Positions 15,493 through 25,210 of a stretch of DNA of 64,000 bases are shown piece after piece. Below the pieces are notes generated by a model, which ran no database searches, was not told where the DNA came from, and saw only the letters and a list, made by a program, of their open reading frames with translations. A program made the translations under genes and the position numbers. The stretch's first letter is position 1; the number at the start of each line of letters is the position of its first letter. The stretch comes from Pseudomonas solani (GTDB lineage Bacteria > Pseudomonadota > Gammaproteobacteria > Pseudomonadales > Pseudomonadaceae), in assembly GCF_026072635.1 (NCBI RefSeq), contig NZ_AP023081.1, forward strand, positions 1,634,501-1,698,500. The letters are read 5' to 3'.

Positions 15493-18400
15493 ATGTCTTT
15501 CCTGCGCCCCCTCATTGCCGCCGCCCTCATCGGCTTCAGCCTCGGTGTGACCAACCTGCACGCCGCCGAGCCCCCCACCAGCGCCAAGGTCCAGCAAAGC
15601 CTGGACACCCTGGCCGAGCGCAAGCTGTCCGAAGCCGAGCAGAAGGCCGTGCAGCAGGTGCTGGAGCAGACCCTGACCCTGCTGGGCAACGAAGCCGAGA
15701 GCGAAAAGCGCCTGGCCGACCTCAAGCGCCAGCTCACCGACGCCCCGCGCCAGACCAGCGACGCCCAGCGCGAATTCACCCGTCTCAAGGCCAGCAAGCC
15801 GGTGGACGTCACCGAGCGCTACAGCAAGTCGTCCCTGGCCCAGCTCGACCAGTTGCTCAACCAGCGCAGCACCCAGCTGGCCGACTGGCAGAAGGACCTG
15901 GCCGAGGCCAACAGCCTGATCATCACCGCCCAGACCCGCCCCGAGCGCGCCCAGGCCGAGATCGCCAGCAACCAAGCCCGTGCCCAGCAGATCAACGCCA
16001 CCCTCAAGATCGGCAAGGAAGGCAGCAAGGCGCTCTCCGATGAGCAGCGCGACCAGTACAACGCCGAACTCGCCGCCCTCGACGCCCAGACCCAGCTGCG
16101 CCGCCAGGAGCTGGCCGGCAACAGCCTGTTGCAGGATCTCGGCAACAGCCGCCGCGACCTGCTGGTGGAGCGCATCCATCGCCTGGAGCAGGAAACCCAG
16201 GCCCTGCAGTCGCTGATCAACGACAAGCGCCGGGAAAGCTCCGAGCAGACCGTCGCCGAACTCTCCCGCGAGGCGCAGAAGGCCACGCCCGACAGCCTGC
16301 TGGCAGCCGAAAGCGCCACCAACCTCAAGCTCTCCGACTACCTGCTGCGGGCCACCGACCGCCTCAACGAACTGACCCAGCAAAACCTGCAAACCCGCCA
16401 GCAACTGGACACCCTCAGCCAGGCCGACCAGGCCCTGGAGGAGCAGATCAGCGTGCTCAAGGGCAGCCTGCTGCTGTCGAAGATCCTCTACCAGCAGAAG
16501 CAGGCCCTGCCGCACCTCAAGCTCGACGGCGACCTGGCCGACGAGATCGCCGACATCCGCCTTTACCAGTTCGAACTCAGCCAGCAGCGCGACAAGCTCA
16601 ACAGCCCCCAGGCCTACGTCGACGATCTGCTGTCCCGCCAGCCCGCCGACCAGGTCACCCCGGAACTACGCGCCACTCTGCTCGACCTGGCCACCACCCG
16701 CACCGAGCTGTTCGACCGCCTGAGCCGCGAACTCAACGCCCTGCTCAACGAATCCATCACCCTGCAGCTCAACCAGAAGCAGCTGCAAAGTACCTCCCAG
16801 GCGTTGCGCGCGACCCTGGAAGAGCAGATGTTCTGGATTCCCAGCAACAAGCCGCTGGACCTTTCCTGGATCAAGAACGCCCCGCACTACCTGCAACGCC
16901 AGCTCGCCGACGTGCCCTGGGGTTCAGGCCTGGCCGAGCTGGGCGAAGGCCTGGTAGACCGCCCCTGGCTGTTCGTCCCCCTGCTGCTGATGATCGGTGC
17001 GCTGCTGTGGCGGCGCAGCTGGATCTACGCCAAGCTCACCGACCTGCACCAGGACATCGGCCACTACAAGCGCGACAGCCAGATGCACACGCCCCTGGCG
17101 TTGCTGCTGAACGTCCTCCTGGCCCTGCCGGTGACCCTGTTCCTCGCCCTCTGCGGCCTGGCCCTGCAGATCGACGCCCGTGGCCAGAACGCCACCCTCG
17201 GCGCCGCGCTGATGGAAATGGCCCAGGCCTGGCTGGTGTTCTACACCCTGTACCGCATCCTCTCCCCGGGCGGCGTCGCCGAGCTGCACTTCCGCTGGCC
17301 GCGCCCGCAGGTGTCCCTGCTGAGCAAGCAGATCCGCCGCCTCGGCATGGTGGTGATGGCCCTGGTGGCCGTGGTCACCGTCGCCGAGCACCAGCCCCAG
17401 GCCCTGGCCGAGGACGTGATCGGCATCATCGTCGTCATCTCCTGCTACGCCCTGATGGCCCTGGTGCTGAGCAACCTGCTGCTGGCCGAGCCGATGCGCG
17501 AGCACACCTCGCCCTTCCGCTTCCTCATCGGCCTGGGCTTCACCCTGCTGCCGCTGGCGTTCATCGTCGCCGTGGGCTTCGGCTACTACTACACCTCGCT
17601 CAAGCTCACCGACCGCCTGATCAACACGCTCTACCTGCTGATCCTCACGCTGGTGATCGAGGCCGCCTTCGTCCGTGGCCTGGCCGTGGCCGCCCGGCGC
17701 CTGGCCTACGCGCGCGCCCTGGCCAAGCGCCAGGCGCAGACCAAGGAGAACGCCGAGGGCGAGGAAGTGGCGGTGGAAGAGCCGACCCTCGACATCGAGC
17801 AGGTCAACCAGCAGTCCCTGCGCCTGATCCGCCTGGCCCTGCTCGGCACCTTCATCGCCGCGATGTACCTGGTCTGGGCCGACCTGATCAGCGTCTTCGC
17901 CTACCTCGACGAAGTGACCCTCTACCAGTACGCCGCCGGCACCGGCGACGCCGCCACCCAGGTGCCCATCAGCCTGCTCGACGTGCTCGGCGCGCTGATC
18001 ATCGCCGGCATCACCACGGTGCTCGCACGCAACCTGCCCGGCCTGCTGGAAGTGCTGGTGCTGTCGCGCCTGAGGCTCGCCCAGGGCAGCGCCTATGCCA
18101 CCACCACCCTGCTCTCCTACGCCATCGCCGGCATCGGCTTCGTCAGCGCCCTGTCCACTCTCGGGGTCAGCTGGGACAAGCTGCAGTGGCTGGTGGCCGC
18201 GCTCTCGGTGGGTATCGGCTTCGGCATGCAGGCGATCTTCGCCAACTTCATCTCCGGCCTGATCCTGCTGTTCGAGCGCCCGGTGCGCATCGGCGACCTG
18301 GTGACCATCGGCACCGTCACCGGCACGGTGAACCGCATCCGCATCCGCGCCACGCACATCACCGACAGCGATCGCAAGGAAGTGATAGTCCCCAACCAGA

Positions 18401-18807
18401 CCTTCCTCACCAGCCAGCTGATCAACTGGACCCTGACCGACACCGTCACCCGCATCGTGCTGGTCTACAACGTCAATCGCGGTGCCGACCTGGAACTGGT
18501 GCGCAAGCTGCTGCTGCAGGCCACCCAGGAGAACACCCGCGTGCTGCGCGACCCGGCCCCCAACGTGCAGCTGAAGACCTACGGCGCCACCACCCTGGAG
18601 CACGAGCTGAAGATCTACGTGCGCGAGCTGGGCGACCGTGGCCTGGCCACCGACGAGCTGAACCGGCGCATCGACCAGCTGTTCCAGGAGCACAACATCA
18701 ACATCTCCTCGGTGCCGAAGATGGACGTCATCCTCAGCCGCAAGGTCGAGGCCCACGCCCCGGTCGAGGAAGCTGCCGCCGACGCCGCCGAAGAGCAGGC
18801 CAAGTAG
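15493..18807 (+). CDS. Large mechanosensitive channel, MscK/KefA type
   Basis: The 1104-residue protein has a signal peptide (residues 1-25, LHAAEPP cleavage region) and a long periplasmic coiled-coil region rich in Gln, Leu and Ala (about 30-480). A series of membrane helices (about 490-960) and a C-terminal MscS domain follow. The MscS pore helix region is visible as LSVGIGFGMQAIFANFISG, then the beta domain FERPVRIGDLVTIG. Length and architecture fit MscK of E. coli (1120 residues), an inner-membrane channel gated by tension and ions. It lies 79 bp after the antiporter gene, consistent with a joint osmotic or ionic role. Confidence 0.92.
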   Translation: MSFLRPLIAAALIGFSLGVTNLHAAEPPTSAKVQQSLDTLAERKLSEAEQKAVQQVLEQTLTLLGNEAESEKRLADLKRQLTDAPRQTSDAQREFTRLKASKPVDVTERYSKSSLAQLDQLLNQRSTQLADWQKDLAEANSLIITAQTRPERAQAEIASNQARAQQINATLKIGKEGSKALSDEQRDQYNAELAALDAQTQLRRQELAGNSLLQDLGNSRRDLLVERIHRLEQETQALQSLINDKRRESSEQTVAELSREAQKATPDSLLAAESATNLKLSDYLLRATDRLNELTQQNLQTRQQLDTLSQADQALEEQISVLKGSLLLSKILYQQKQALPHLKLDGDLADEIADIRLYQFELSQQRDKLNSPQAYVDDLLSRQPADQVTPELRATLLDLATTRTELFDRLSRELNALLNESITLQLNQKQLQSTSQALRATLEEQMFWIPSNKPLDLSWIKNAPHYLQRQLADVPWGSGLAELGEGLVDRPWLFVPLLLMIGALLWRRSWIYAKLTDLHQDIGHYKRDSQMHTPLALLLNVLLALPVTLFLALCGLALQIDARGQNATLGAALMEMAQAWLVFYTLYRILSPGGVAELHFRWPRPQVSLLSKQIRRLGMVVMALVAVVTVAEHQPQALAEDVIGIIVVISCYALMALVLSNLLLAEPMREHTSPFRFLIGLGFTLLPLAFIVAVGFGYYYTSLKLTDRLINTLYLLILTLVIEAAFVRGLAVAARRLAYARALAKRQAQTKENAEGEEVAVEEPTLDIEQVNQQSLRLIRLALLGTFIAAMYLVWADLISVFAYLDEVTLYQYAAGTGDAATQVPISLLDVLGALIIAGITTVLARNLPGLLEVLVLSRLRLAQGSAYATTTLLSYAIAGIGFVSALSTLGVSWDKLQWLVAALSVGIGFGMQAIFANFISGLILLFERPVRIGDLVTIGTVTGTVNRIRIRATHITDSDRKEVIVPNQTFLTSQLINWTLTDTVTRIVLVYNVNRGADLELVRKLLLQATQENTRVLRDPAPNVQLKTYGATTLEHELKIYVRELGDRGLATDELNRRIDQLFQEHNINISSVPKMDVILSRKVEAHAPVEEAAADAAEEQAK

Positions 18808-18817
18808 GCCGCTGCCA

Positions 18818-18840
18818 CGCGGGGACCACCGGTCCCCGCG
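18818..18840 (+). terminator. GC-rich hairpin after the MscK-like gene
   Basis: CGCGGGGACC (18818-18827) pairs perfectly with GGTCCCCGCG (18831-18840) across a 3-nt loop. No T tract follows, so it may be a stabilising or attenuating hairpin rather than a true intrinsic terminator. Confidence 0.45.
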
Positions 18841-18877
18841 ACTTCCCCCGGCTCCGGCCGCGTGACAAGCTGAGCCC

Positions 18878-20338
18878 ATGAAACGACTCGACGACCTGCA
18901 GTTCGACAACCGCTTCGCCCGCCTGGGCGATGCCTTCTCCACCGAAGTCCTGCCCGACCCGCTGGCCGACCCGCACCTGGTGGTGGCGAGCCCGGCGGCC
19001 ATGGCGCTGCTCGACCTGGACCCGGCCGAGGTCGACACGCCGGTGTTCGCCGAGCTCTTCGCCGGGCACAAGCTGTGGTCCGACGCGGCACCGCGCGCCA
19101 TGGTCTATTCCGGGCACCAGTTCGGCAGCTACAACCCGCGCCTCGGCGATGGCCGCGGCCTGCTGCTGGGCGAGGTGGTCAACGACGCTGGCGAGCACTG
19201 GGACCTGCACCTCAAGGGCGCGGGCCAGACGCCCTACTCGCGCATGGGCGACGGCCGCGCGGTGCTGCGCAGCTCGATCCGCGAGTTCCTCGCCAGCGAA
19301 CACCTGCACGCCCTGGGCATCCCCAGCAGCCGCGCGCTGTGCGTCACCGGCTCCAGCACCCCGGTCTACCGCGAGAAGAAGGAAAGCGGTGCCATGGTCA
19401 TGCGCCTGGCCCCCAGCCACGTACGCTTCGGCCACTTCGAGTACTTCTACTACACCCGCCAGCACGAGCAGTTGAAGACCCTCGGCGAGCACGTGCTGGC
19501 CTGCCATTTCCCCGAGTGCCTCGACGCCGACGAACCCTGGCTGGCGATGTTCCGCACGGTGATCGAGCGCAACGCCGAGATGATCGCCGGCTGGCAGGCC
19601 TATGGCTTCTGCCACGGGGTGATGAACACCGACAACATGTCGATCCTCGGCATCACCTTCGACTACGGCCCCTACGCCTTCCTCGACGACTTCGACGCCA
19701 ACCACATCTGCAACCACTCCGACGACAGCGGGCGCTATAGCTTCAGCAACCAGGTGCCCATCGCCCACTGGAACCTCGCCGCCCTGGCTCAGGCACTCAC
19801 GCCGCACATCGCCGTGGAGGCCCTGCGCGAGGCGCTGGAGCTGTTCCTGCCGCTGTACCAGGCGGCCTGGCTGGACCGCATGCGCCGGCGCCTCGGCTTC
19901 ACCCAGGCAGAGGATGGCGACGAAGCGCTGGTGCAGCGCCTGCTGCAACTGATGCAGACCAGCGCAGTGGACTACAGCCTGTTCTTCCGCCGCCTGGGCG
20001 ACAGCGCGCCCGAGCAGGCGGTGGCCATGCTGCGGGACGATTTCGTCGACCTCGCCGGCTTCGACGCCTGGGCCGCGCAGTACGTCGAGCGCGCCGCGCG
20101 CGAGGGCGACGACCAGGACGCCCGCCGCCAGCGCATGCACGCGGTGAACCCGAAGTACATCCTGCGCAACTACCTGGCCCAGCGCGCCATCGAGGCCGCC
20201 GAGCGTGGCGACTACAGCGAGGTGCGCCAGCTGCACGCCGTGCTCGCCCGTCCGTTCGACGAGCAGCCGGGCATGGAAAGCTACGCCGAGCGCCCGCCCG
20301 AATGGGGCAAGCACCTGGAAATCAGCTGCTCCTCCTGA
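18878..20338 (+). CDS. selO: Protein adenylyltransferase SelO (YdiU/UPF0061)
   Basis: SelO is a pseudokinase-fold enzyme that transfers AMP from ATP to Ser, Thr or Tyr of target proteins and is linked to oxidative stress. The 486-residue protein has the glycine-rich region KGAGQTPYSRMGDGRA, the conserved NTDNMSILG and DYGPYAFLDDFD (metal-binding Asn/Asp), and the C-terminal tail EISCSS. In eukaryotic SelO selenocysteine occupies the position near this tail; here an ordinary cysteine codon is used. It starts 70 bp after the MscK-like gene and converges with a hydrolase gene. Confidence 0.96.
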   Translation: MKRLDDLQFDNRFARLGDAFSTEVLPDPLADPHLVVASPAAMALLDLDPAEVDTPVFAELFAGHKLWSDAAPRAMVYSGHQFGSYNPRLGDGRGLLLGEVVNDAGEHWDLHLKGAGQTPYSRMGDGRAVLRSSIREFLASEHLHALGIPSSRALCVTGSSTPVYREKKESGAMVMRLAPSHVRFGHFEYFYYTRQHEQLKTLGEHVLACHFPECLDADEPWLAMFRTVIERNAEMIAGWQAYGFCHGVMNTDNMSILGITFDYGPYAFLDDFDANHICNHSDDSGRYSFSNQVPIAHWNLAALAQALTPHIAVEALREALELFLPLYQAAWLDRMRRRLGFTQAEDGDEALVQRLLQLMQTSAVDYSLFFRRLGDSAPEQAVAMLRDDFVDLAGFDAWAAQYVERAAREGDDQDARRQRMHAVNPKYILRNYLAQRAIEAAERGDYSEVRQLHAVLARPFDEQPGMESYAERPPEWGKHLEISCSS

Positions 20339-20360
20339 GCCCCCGAGCCCTCGGCGGGCC

Positions 20361-21818
20361 TCAGCGGGCCAGCCCCTGGGTCTGCTCCACGCGCCGCAGC
20401 AGGTAAGGGAAGAAGGGGTTGGACGTGGCACGCTGCAGCGCGCCCATGTCCATCACCAGCGCACCCCGCTCGCCCCGCAACGACAGGTCACCCAGGTGGA
20501 TGCCGAAGTCATCGGCCGGGTCGGGGCGCCGACCGTACAGCCCATCGTTCTCGGGGAAGGGCACGGCCACGTGGGACAGCGAGAACAGCTCACGGGGGAA
20601 GGTCAGCTCCAGCGGCGTCACCCACTCTTCCCGGGCACCGGCTTCGGTCACCCGCTCGACCACCTCGCGGCTGCTCGCCGTGACATTGGTGACCACCGCC
20701 GTGCGGTAGTTGCGCGGCGGTGGCGGCAGCAGGCGCGCCAGCGCCAGGCTCGCCTCCGGCCGCAGCAGCGGGCCGAAATCCACCGAGCGGTTGATGTCGA
20801 ACAGCACCAGCTCGCTGCCGTTGTCCGGCAGCAGGCGGTAGAGCCCGTCCACCACCGCTGGCGTGCTCACCGTGGCATCCACCACCGACTGGAAGGTCAG
20901 CAGCGGCGGCATCGCACTCAGGCCGTCACGGTGCGAGGCCCGCTGCAGCTGTTCCTGCAGGGCCGCCGTGAGCAGGTAGGACTGGCGCGCGCCGTTGACC
21001 GGGAAGGAGTTGTACTTGAACGGGTTGTACTCGGGCAGCAGATCCAGCCAGGCGGCCTTGGCGAAGGCCGGGAACACCGCCGGCCAGCCCGCCACCCCGG
21101 CGAAACGCGCATAACCGGCCACGCCCACCATGGGCGAGAGCAGCACCAGCCGCTCGGCCCGGGGCAGCGCCGGGTCCTCCAGGGCATCCAGGGAATACTT
21201 CAGCGCCAGCGCGCCGCCGTTGGAGTAACCCACCAGCCGCAGCGGCCGCGGCTCGCCCACCAGGCGCCGGGCCTCGCGCACGGCCAGGCGGGTGGCGGCC
21301 AGCCACTGCTGCCAGCTCACGTCGGTCAGCGCCGCCGGCACCGTGCCATGGCCCGGCAGGCGCAAGCCCACCACCACGAAGCCCGCCTGGCGGTAGCGCA
21401 GCGCCAGGTGGCGCAGGCTGTAGGGCGAATCGGTGAGGCCATGCAGCATCACCACCGCACCCACCGGCTCGCCTTCCGGGCGCAGCACGTAGGAGCGGTT
21501 CCAATCCTGGTGGAAGTGCCCGGGGTAGAGCGGGCTACCGGGGAAGTAGCGGTTCGCCGGCACCCGTTCCTCGGGCTCCAGGCGCTCGCTGACCTGCTGG
21601 CGCACCTGGTCGAAGACATGGGCTTCGGCGCCCATCCAGGCGGCCCAGTCGGCCTGGTCCAGGGCCTTCTCGTCGAGCTCGTCCGGCACGAAGCGGTGCC
21701 AGGGCAGCAGCGCCGGCTCGCCCTGGATATCCAGCACCCGCACGGCGAAGACCAGCAGCACCGCCAATGCCACCAGCAAGGCGCCACGCCCCAGCCACCG
21801 GATGATCCCTGTGCGCAT
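20361..21818 (-). CDS. Membrane-anchored alpha/beta-fold hydrolase
   Basis: The 485-residue protein has one N-terminal membrane segment (about 12-28), which probably anchors it with the catalytic domain in the periplasm. The hydrolase core has the oxyanion loop HGLTDSPYS (126-134), the nucleophile elbow GYSNGG with Ser199, an aspartate in VVDATVS, and a late histidine in SLSHVAVPF, so the triad looks complete. The substrate is unknown; carboxylesterase or lipase activity is the likeliest. Its start lies 17 bp after the stop of the upstream racemase gene, so the two are probably cotranscribed. Confidence 0.85.
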   Translation of the reverse strand: MRTGIIRWLGRGALLVALAVLLVFAVRVLDIQGEPALLPWHRFVPDELDEKALDQADWAAWMGAEAHVFDQVRQQVSERLEPEERVPANRYFPGSPLYPGHFHQDWNRSYVLRPEGEPVGAVVMLHGLTDSPYSLRHLALRYRQAGFVVVGLRLPGHGTVPAALTDVSWQQWLAATRLAVREARRLVGEPRPLRLVGYSNGGALALKYSLDALEDPALPRAERLVLLSPMVGVAGYARFAGVAGWPAVFPAFAKAAWLDLLPEYNPFKYNSFPVNGARQSYLLTAALQEQLQRASHRDGLSAMPPLLTFQSVVDATVSTPAVVDGLYRLLPDNGSELVLFDINRSVDFGPLLRPEASLALARLLPPPPRNYRTAVVTNVTASSREVVERVTEAGAREEWVTPLELTFPRELFSLSHVAVPFPENDGLYGRRPDPADDFGIHLGDLSLRGERGALVMDMGALQRATSNPFFPYLLRRVEQTQGLAR

Positions 21819-21835
21819 CGTCCCCGCTCCCGTCT

Positions 21836-22534
21836 TCAGCCCCCGGCCAGCAACCAGTCCAGCCCCATGCGTACATGCTCCTCGGTGCTGTCCACCAGGG
21901 GCAAGGGCGAATCACAACCGTCCAGCAGCAGGCCGATCTCGGTGCAGCCGAGGATCGCCGCCTGGGCACCCTCGTCCTTGAGTTGCTGCAGCTGCGCCAG
22001 GTAGAAGTCCCGCGCCTCGGGCAGGAAGCGGCCCAGGCACAGCTCCTGGAAGATCACCCGGTCGATCTCCACCATCGCTGCTGCGTCCGGCACCTGCACG
22101 CGAATGCCGAAGCGCTCACCCAGGCGTTGCCGGTAGAAGTCCTCCTGCATGGTGAAGCGCGTCCCCAGCAGCGCCGCCCGCTCGCAGCCTTGCGCCTTGA
22201 GGGCCGTCCCCACACCGTCGCCGATGTGCAGCAGGGGGATGTCCACCGCTGCCTCGATGGCCGGAGCCACCTTGTGCATGGTGTTGGTGGCCAGCAGCAG
22301 GGCGCCAGCGCCGGCACGCTCCAGGCCTTGCGCAGCGGCAGCCAGCTGGCGCCCTGCCTCGTCCCAGCCACCGGACTTCTGCAGGGCGGCGATGCCGGCG
22401 AAATCCACCGAATGCAGCAGCAGCGGCGCCGAATGCAGGCCGCCCCGCGCATCGCGCACGCCTTCGTTGAGCAGGCGGTAATAGCTCAGGGTCGACTCCC
22501 AACTCATGCCACCCAGTACACCCAGCAACCTCAT
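21836..22534 (-). CDS. Aspartate/glutamate racemase family protein, YgeA/RacX-like
   Basis: The 232-residue protein begins MRLLGVLGGMSWEST, typical of the Asp/Glu/hydantoin racemase family. The first catalytic position is threonine in ATNTMHK (Thr83) and the second is cysteine in LGCTEIG (Cys197). These two residue numbers coincide with the Thr83/Cys197 pair of E. coli YgeA (EcL-DER), where the missing first cysteine restricts activity on one enantiomer. The enzyme therefore probably acts on L-Asp/L-Glu or a broader amino acid set. It lies upstream of the hydrolase gene in one unit. Confidence 0.85.
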   Translation of the reverse strand: MRLLGVLGGMSWESTLSYYRLLNEGVRDARGGLHSAPLLLHSVDFAGIAALQKSGGWDEAGRQLAAAAQGLERAGAGALLLATNTMHKVAPAIEAAVDIPLLHIGDGVGTALKAQGCERAALLGTRFTMQEDFYRQRLGERFGIRVQVPDAAAMVEIDRVIFQELCLGRFLPEARDFYLAQLQQLKDEGAQAAILGCTEIGLLLDGCDSPLPLVDSTEEHVRMGLDWLLAGG

Positions 22535-22761
22535 GACGCGTTCTCCCGAGCAAAATCCCAGCCTAGCCCAGGCAGGCGTGCTGCCTGGACATACAGTTAT
22601 CCGGCGATGGGCAGGTACAGCCGCAACGGGCCACCCGAACCTTTTAAAATGGAATATGAACCTGCGGAAATCTTCTTAGACTCTCTAAGCAAAGCCGCTT
22701 ATCTTCGCCGCCTGCTTATTCCAGCCTGTTCTACCACCCACTGTCAGGCACCGTACCCCGC

Positions 22762-23739
22762 ATGAAGATCCGCAATCTCGACCTCAGCCAGAGCCCGATC
22801 AACACCGAGCACGAGGCACTGGGCATCCCCCCCGTCGAGGACTTCGTCAGCCACCCCGACAACCACCCGGTGCTGCGCGCCGCGATGTGGTTCGCCGTGC
22901 TGGTGCTGGTCAGCCTGCTGGGCTTCCTCGCCTGGCGCCTGTTCTTCGGCGACCACGGCGGGGCCACCGGCCTGGACATCATCGAACGCACCCTCAGCAG
23001 CCCGACCTTCTGGAGCGCGGTGGCCGTGGGCTTCCTCGCCCAGGTGGTGGATGGCGCGCTGGGCATGGCCTACGGCATCACCGCGACCACCTTCCTGCTC
23101 ACCGCCGGCGCCTCCCCCGCTGCTGCCAGCGCCAGCGTGCACATCGCCGAAGTCTTCACCACCGGGCTCTCGGGCATTTCCCATGTGAAGCTGGGCAACG
23201 TCAACAAATCCCTGTTCCTGCGCCTGCTGCTGCCCGGCATCATCGGTGCGGTGCTCGGCGCCGTGCTGATCACCACCTTCGACGGCGCCGCGCTCAAGCC
23301 CTTCATTTCCGCCTACCTGCTGCTGATGGGCCTGTACATCCTCAGCAAGGCCTACCGCCATGTGGCCCAGCGCCGGGCGCCGAAGCACGTGGCCAAGCTG
23401 GCCCTGTTCGGCGGTTTCGTCGACGCCGCCGGCGGCGGTGGCTGGGGCCCGGTGGTCACCAGCAGCCTGCTGGGCTCGGGCAGCGACCCGCGCACCACCA
23501 TCGGCTCGGTGAACTTCGCCGAGTTCTTCCTGACCATTTCCAGCGCCACCTCCTTCATCCTCCTGGCCGGTGAGCTGAACACCTGGATGCTGGTGGCCGG
23601 GCTGGTCTTCGGCGGCCTGTTCGCGGCGCCCTTCGCCGCCATGCTGTGCAAGAAGCTGCCGGCGCGCACCCTGCTGACCCTGGTCGGCACCCTGATCACC
23701 CTGATCAGCGCCTTCAACATCTACATGGCCCTGCGCTGA
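22762..23739 (+). CDS. TSUP family (TauE/SafE) membrane permease
   Basis: The 325-residue protein has a cytoplasmic N-terminal stretch of about 35 residues and about eight membrane helices. Two family repeats are visible (VVDGALGMAYGIT near residue 94 and FVDAAGGGGWGPVVTS near residue 220). TSUP proteins move sulfite, sulfoacetate or similar organic anions across the inner membrane. The gene lies just before an O-acetylhomoserine sulfhydrylase gene, which fits a sulfur role, but 130 bp separate them. The region upstream (22535-22761) contains no gene. Confidence 0.88.
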   Translation: MKIRNLDLSQSPINTEHEALGIPPVEDFVSHPDNHPVLRAAMWFAVLVLVSLLGFLAWRLFFGDHGGATGLDIIERTLSSPTFWSAVAVGFLAQVVDGALGMAYGITATTFLLTAGASPAAASASVHIAEVFTTGLSGISHVKLGNVNKSLFLRLLLPGIIGAVLGAVLITTFDGAALKPFISAYLLLMGLYILSKAYRHVAQRRAPKHVAKLALFGGFVDAAGGGGWGPVVTSSLLGSGSDPRTTIGSVNFAEFFLTISSATSFILLAGELNTWMLVAGLVFGGLFAAPFAAMLCKKLPARTLLTLVGTLITLISAFNIYMALR

Positions 23740-23869
23740 TCGGGCGGTTCTAGCCACCGAACTTTTCGGTCTAGCCGCGCCAGCCGCTGATTGCTCCAGG
23801 TCATTGACCGCACCCCTTCCGCTTTCACATGCTGCGCTCCTTCATCAGCCCCGAAGGAACGCAGCCACA

Positions 23870-25147
23870 ATGAAACCGGAAACCCTCGCCATCCACGCCG
23901 GCTACAGCCCCGACCCGACCACGCGTGCGGTGGCGGTACCGATCTATCAGACCACCTCCTACGCCTTCGACGACACCCAGCACGGCGCCGACCTGTTCGA
24001 CCTCAAGGTGCCCGGCAACATCTACACCCGCATCATGAACCCCACCAACGACGTGCTGGAGAAGCGCATCGCCGCGCTCGAAGGCGGCGTCGGCGCCCTG
24101 GCCGTGGCCTCGGGCATGGCCGCCATCACCTACGCCATCCAGACCGTCGCCGAAGCCGGCGACAACATCGTCTCGGTGGCCAAGCTCTACGGCGGCACCT
24201 ACAACCTCTTCGCCCACACCCTGCCGCGCTCCGGCATCCAGGTACGCTTCGCCGCCCACGACGACATCGCGGCCCTGGAAGCACTGATCGACGAACGCAC
24301 CAAGGCGGTGTTCTGCGAATCCATCGGCAACCCGGCGGGCAACATCATCGACCTCGCCGCCCTGGCCGCCGCCGCGCACCGCCATGGCGTGCCGCTGATC
24401 GTCGACAACACCGTGGCCACGCCCATCCTCTGCCGCCCCTTCGAACACGGCGCGGACATCGTCGTGCACTCGCTGACCAAGTACATCGGCGGCCATGGCA
24501 ACAGCATCGGCGGCATCGTCGTCGACTCCGGGAAGTTCCCCTGGGCCGAAAACAAGGCGCGTTTCCCGCTGCTCAACACCCCGGACGCCTCCTACCACGG
24601 CGTGACCTACACCGAAGCCTTCGGCCCCGCGGCCTTCATCGGCCGCTGCCGCGTGGTGCCGCTGCGCAACATGGGCGCGGCGCTGTCGCCGTTCAACGCC
24701 TTCCTCATCCTCCAGGGGCTGGAAACCCTGCCCCTGCGCATGGAGCGCCACACCGAGAACGCGCTGAAGGTCGCCCACTTCCTCCAGGCCCACCCGCAGG
24801 TGGCCTGGGTGAAATACGCCGGCCTGCCGGACCACCCCGAGCACGAACTGGCCCAGCGCTACACGGCGGGCAAGCCGGCGGCGATCCTGTCCTTCGGCAT
24901 CGTCGGCGGCGCCGAGGCGGGCGCGCGCTTCATCGACGCGCTGAAACTGGTGGTGCGCCTGGTGAACATCGGCGACGCCAAGTCCCTGGCCTGCCACCCG
25001 GCCTCCACCACCCACCGCCAGCTCAACGACGAGGAGCTGGAAAAGGCCGGCGTGCCGCGCGACATGGTGCGCCTGTCCATCGGCATCGAGCACATCGACG
25101 ACATCCTCGCCGACCTCACCCAGTCCCTCGAGGCCGCACGGGGCTGA
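23870..25147 (+). CDS. metY: O-acetylhomoserine aminocarboxypropyltransferase/cysteine synthase (Cys/Met metabolism PLP enzyme)
   Basis: The enzyme makes homocysteine from O-acetylhomoserine and sulfide using pyridoxal phosphate. I start at ATG 23870 (MKPETLAIHAGYSPDP) after GAAGGAAC; the frame is open further upstream but without family similarity. This gives 425 residues, the usual size. The PLP-binding lysine is Lys204 in HSLTKYIGG, and PIYQTTSYAF, ASGMAAIT and the C-terminal LACHPASTTHRQL are conserved. The ortholog position is PA5025. The trxC gene follows after 63 bp. Confidence 0.95.
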   Translation: MKPETLAIHAGYSPDPTTRAVAVPIYQTTSYAFDDTQHGADLFDLKVPGNIYTRIMNPTNDVLEKRIAALEGGVGALAVASGMAAITYAIQTVAEAGDNIVSVAKLYGGTYNLFAHTLPRSGIQVRFAAHDDIAALEALIDERTKAVFCESIGNPAGNIIDLAALAAAAHRHGVPLIVDNTVATPILCRPFEHGADIVVHSLTKYIGGHGNSIGGIVVDSGKFPWAENKARFPLLNTPDASYHGVTYTEAFGPAAFIGRCRVVPLRNMGAALSPFNAFLILQGLETLPLRMERHTENALKVAHFLQAHPQVAWVKYAGLPDHPEHELAQRYTAGKPAAILSFGIVGGAEAGARFIDALKLVVRLVNIGDAKSLACHPASTTHRQLNDEELEKAGVPRDMVRLSIGIEHIDDILADLTQSLEAARG

Positions 25148-25210
25148 TGCCCAGGGGTTGATATTCGGCGGGTCGGCTCCAGATCAGGGGAATCTGTTCC
25201 GGAGCCGACC

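Noticed and set aside
20300..20338. Possible selenocysteine in SelO
   Set aside because: The C-terminal codon region encodes ordinary cysteine followed by serines and a normal TGA stop; nothing indicates recoding.
20205..22004. 599-codon plus-strand frame after selO
   Set aside because: Antisense to the hydrolase and racemase genes, which have complete catalytic motifs.
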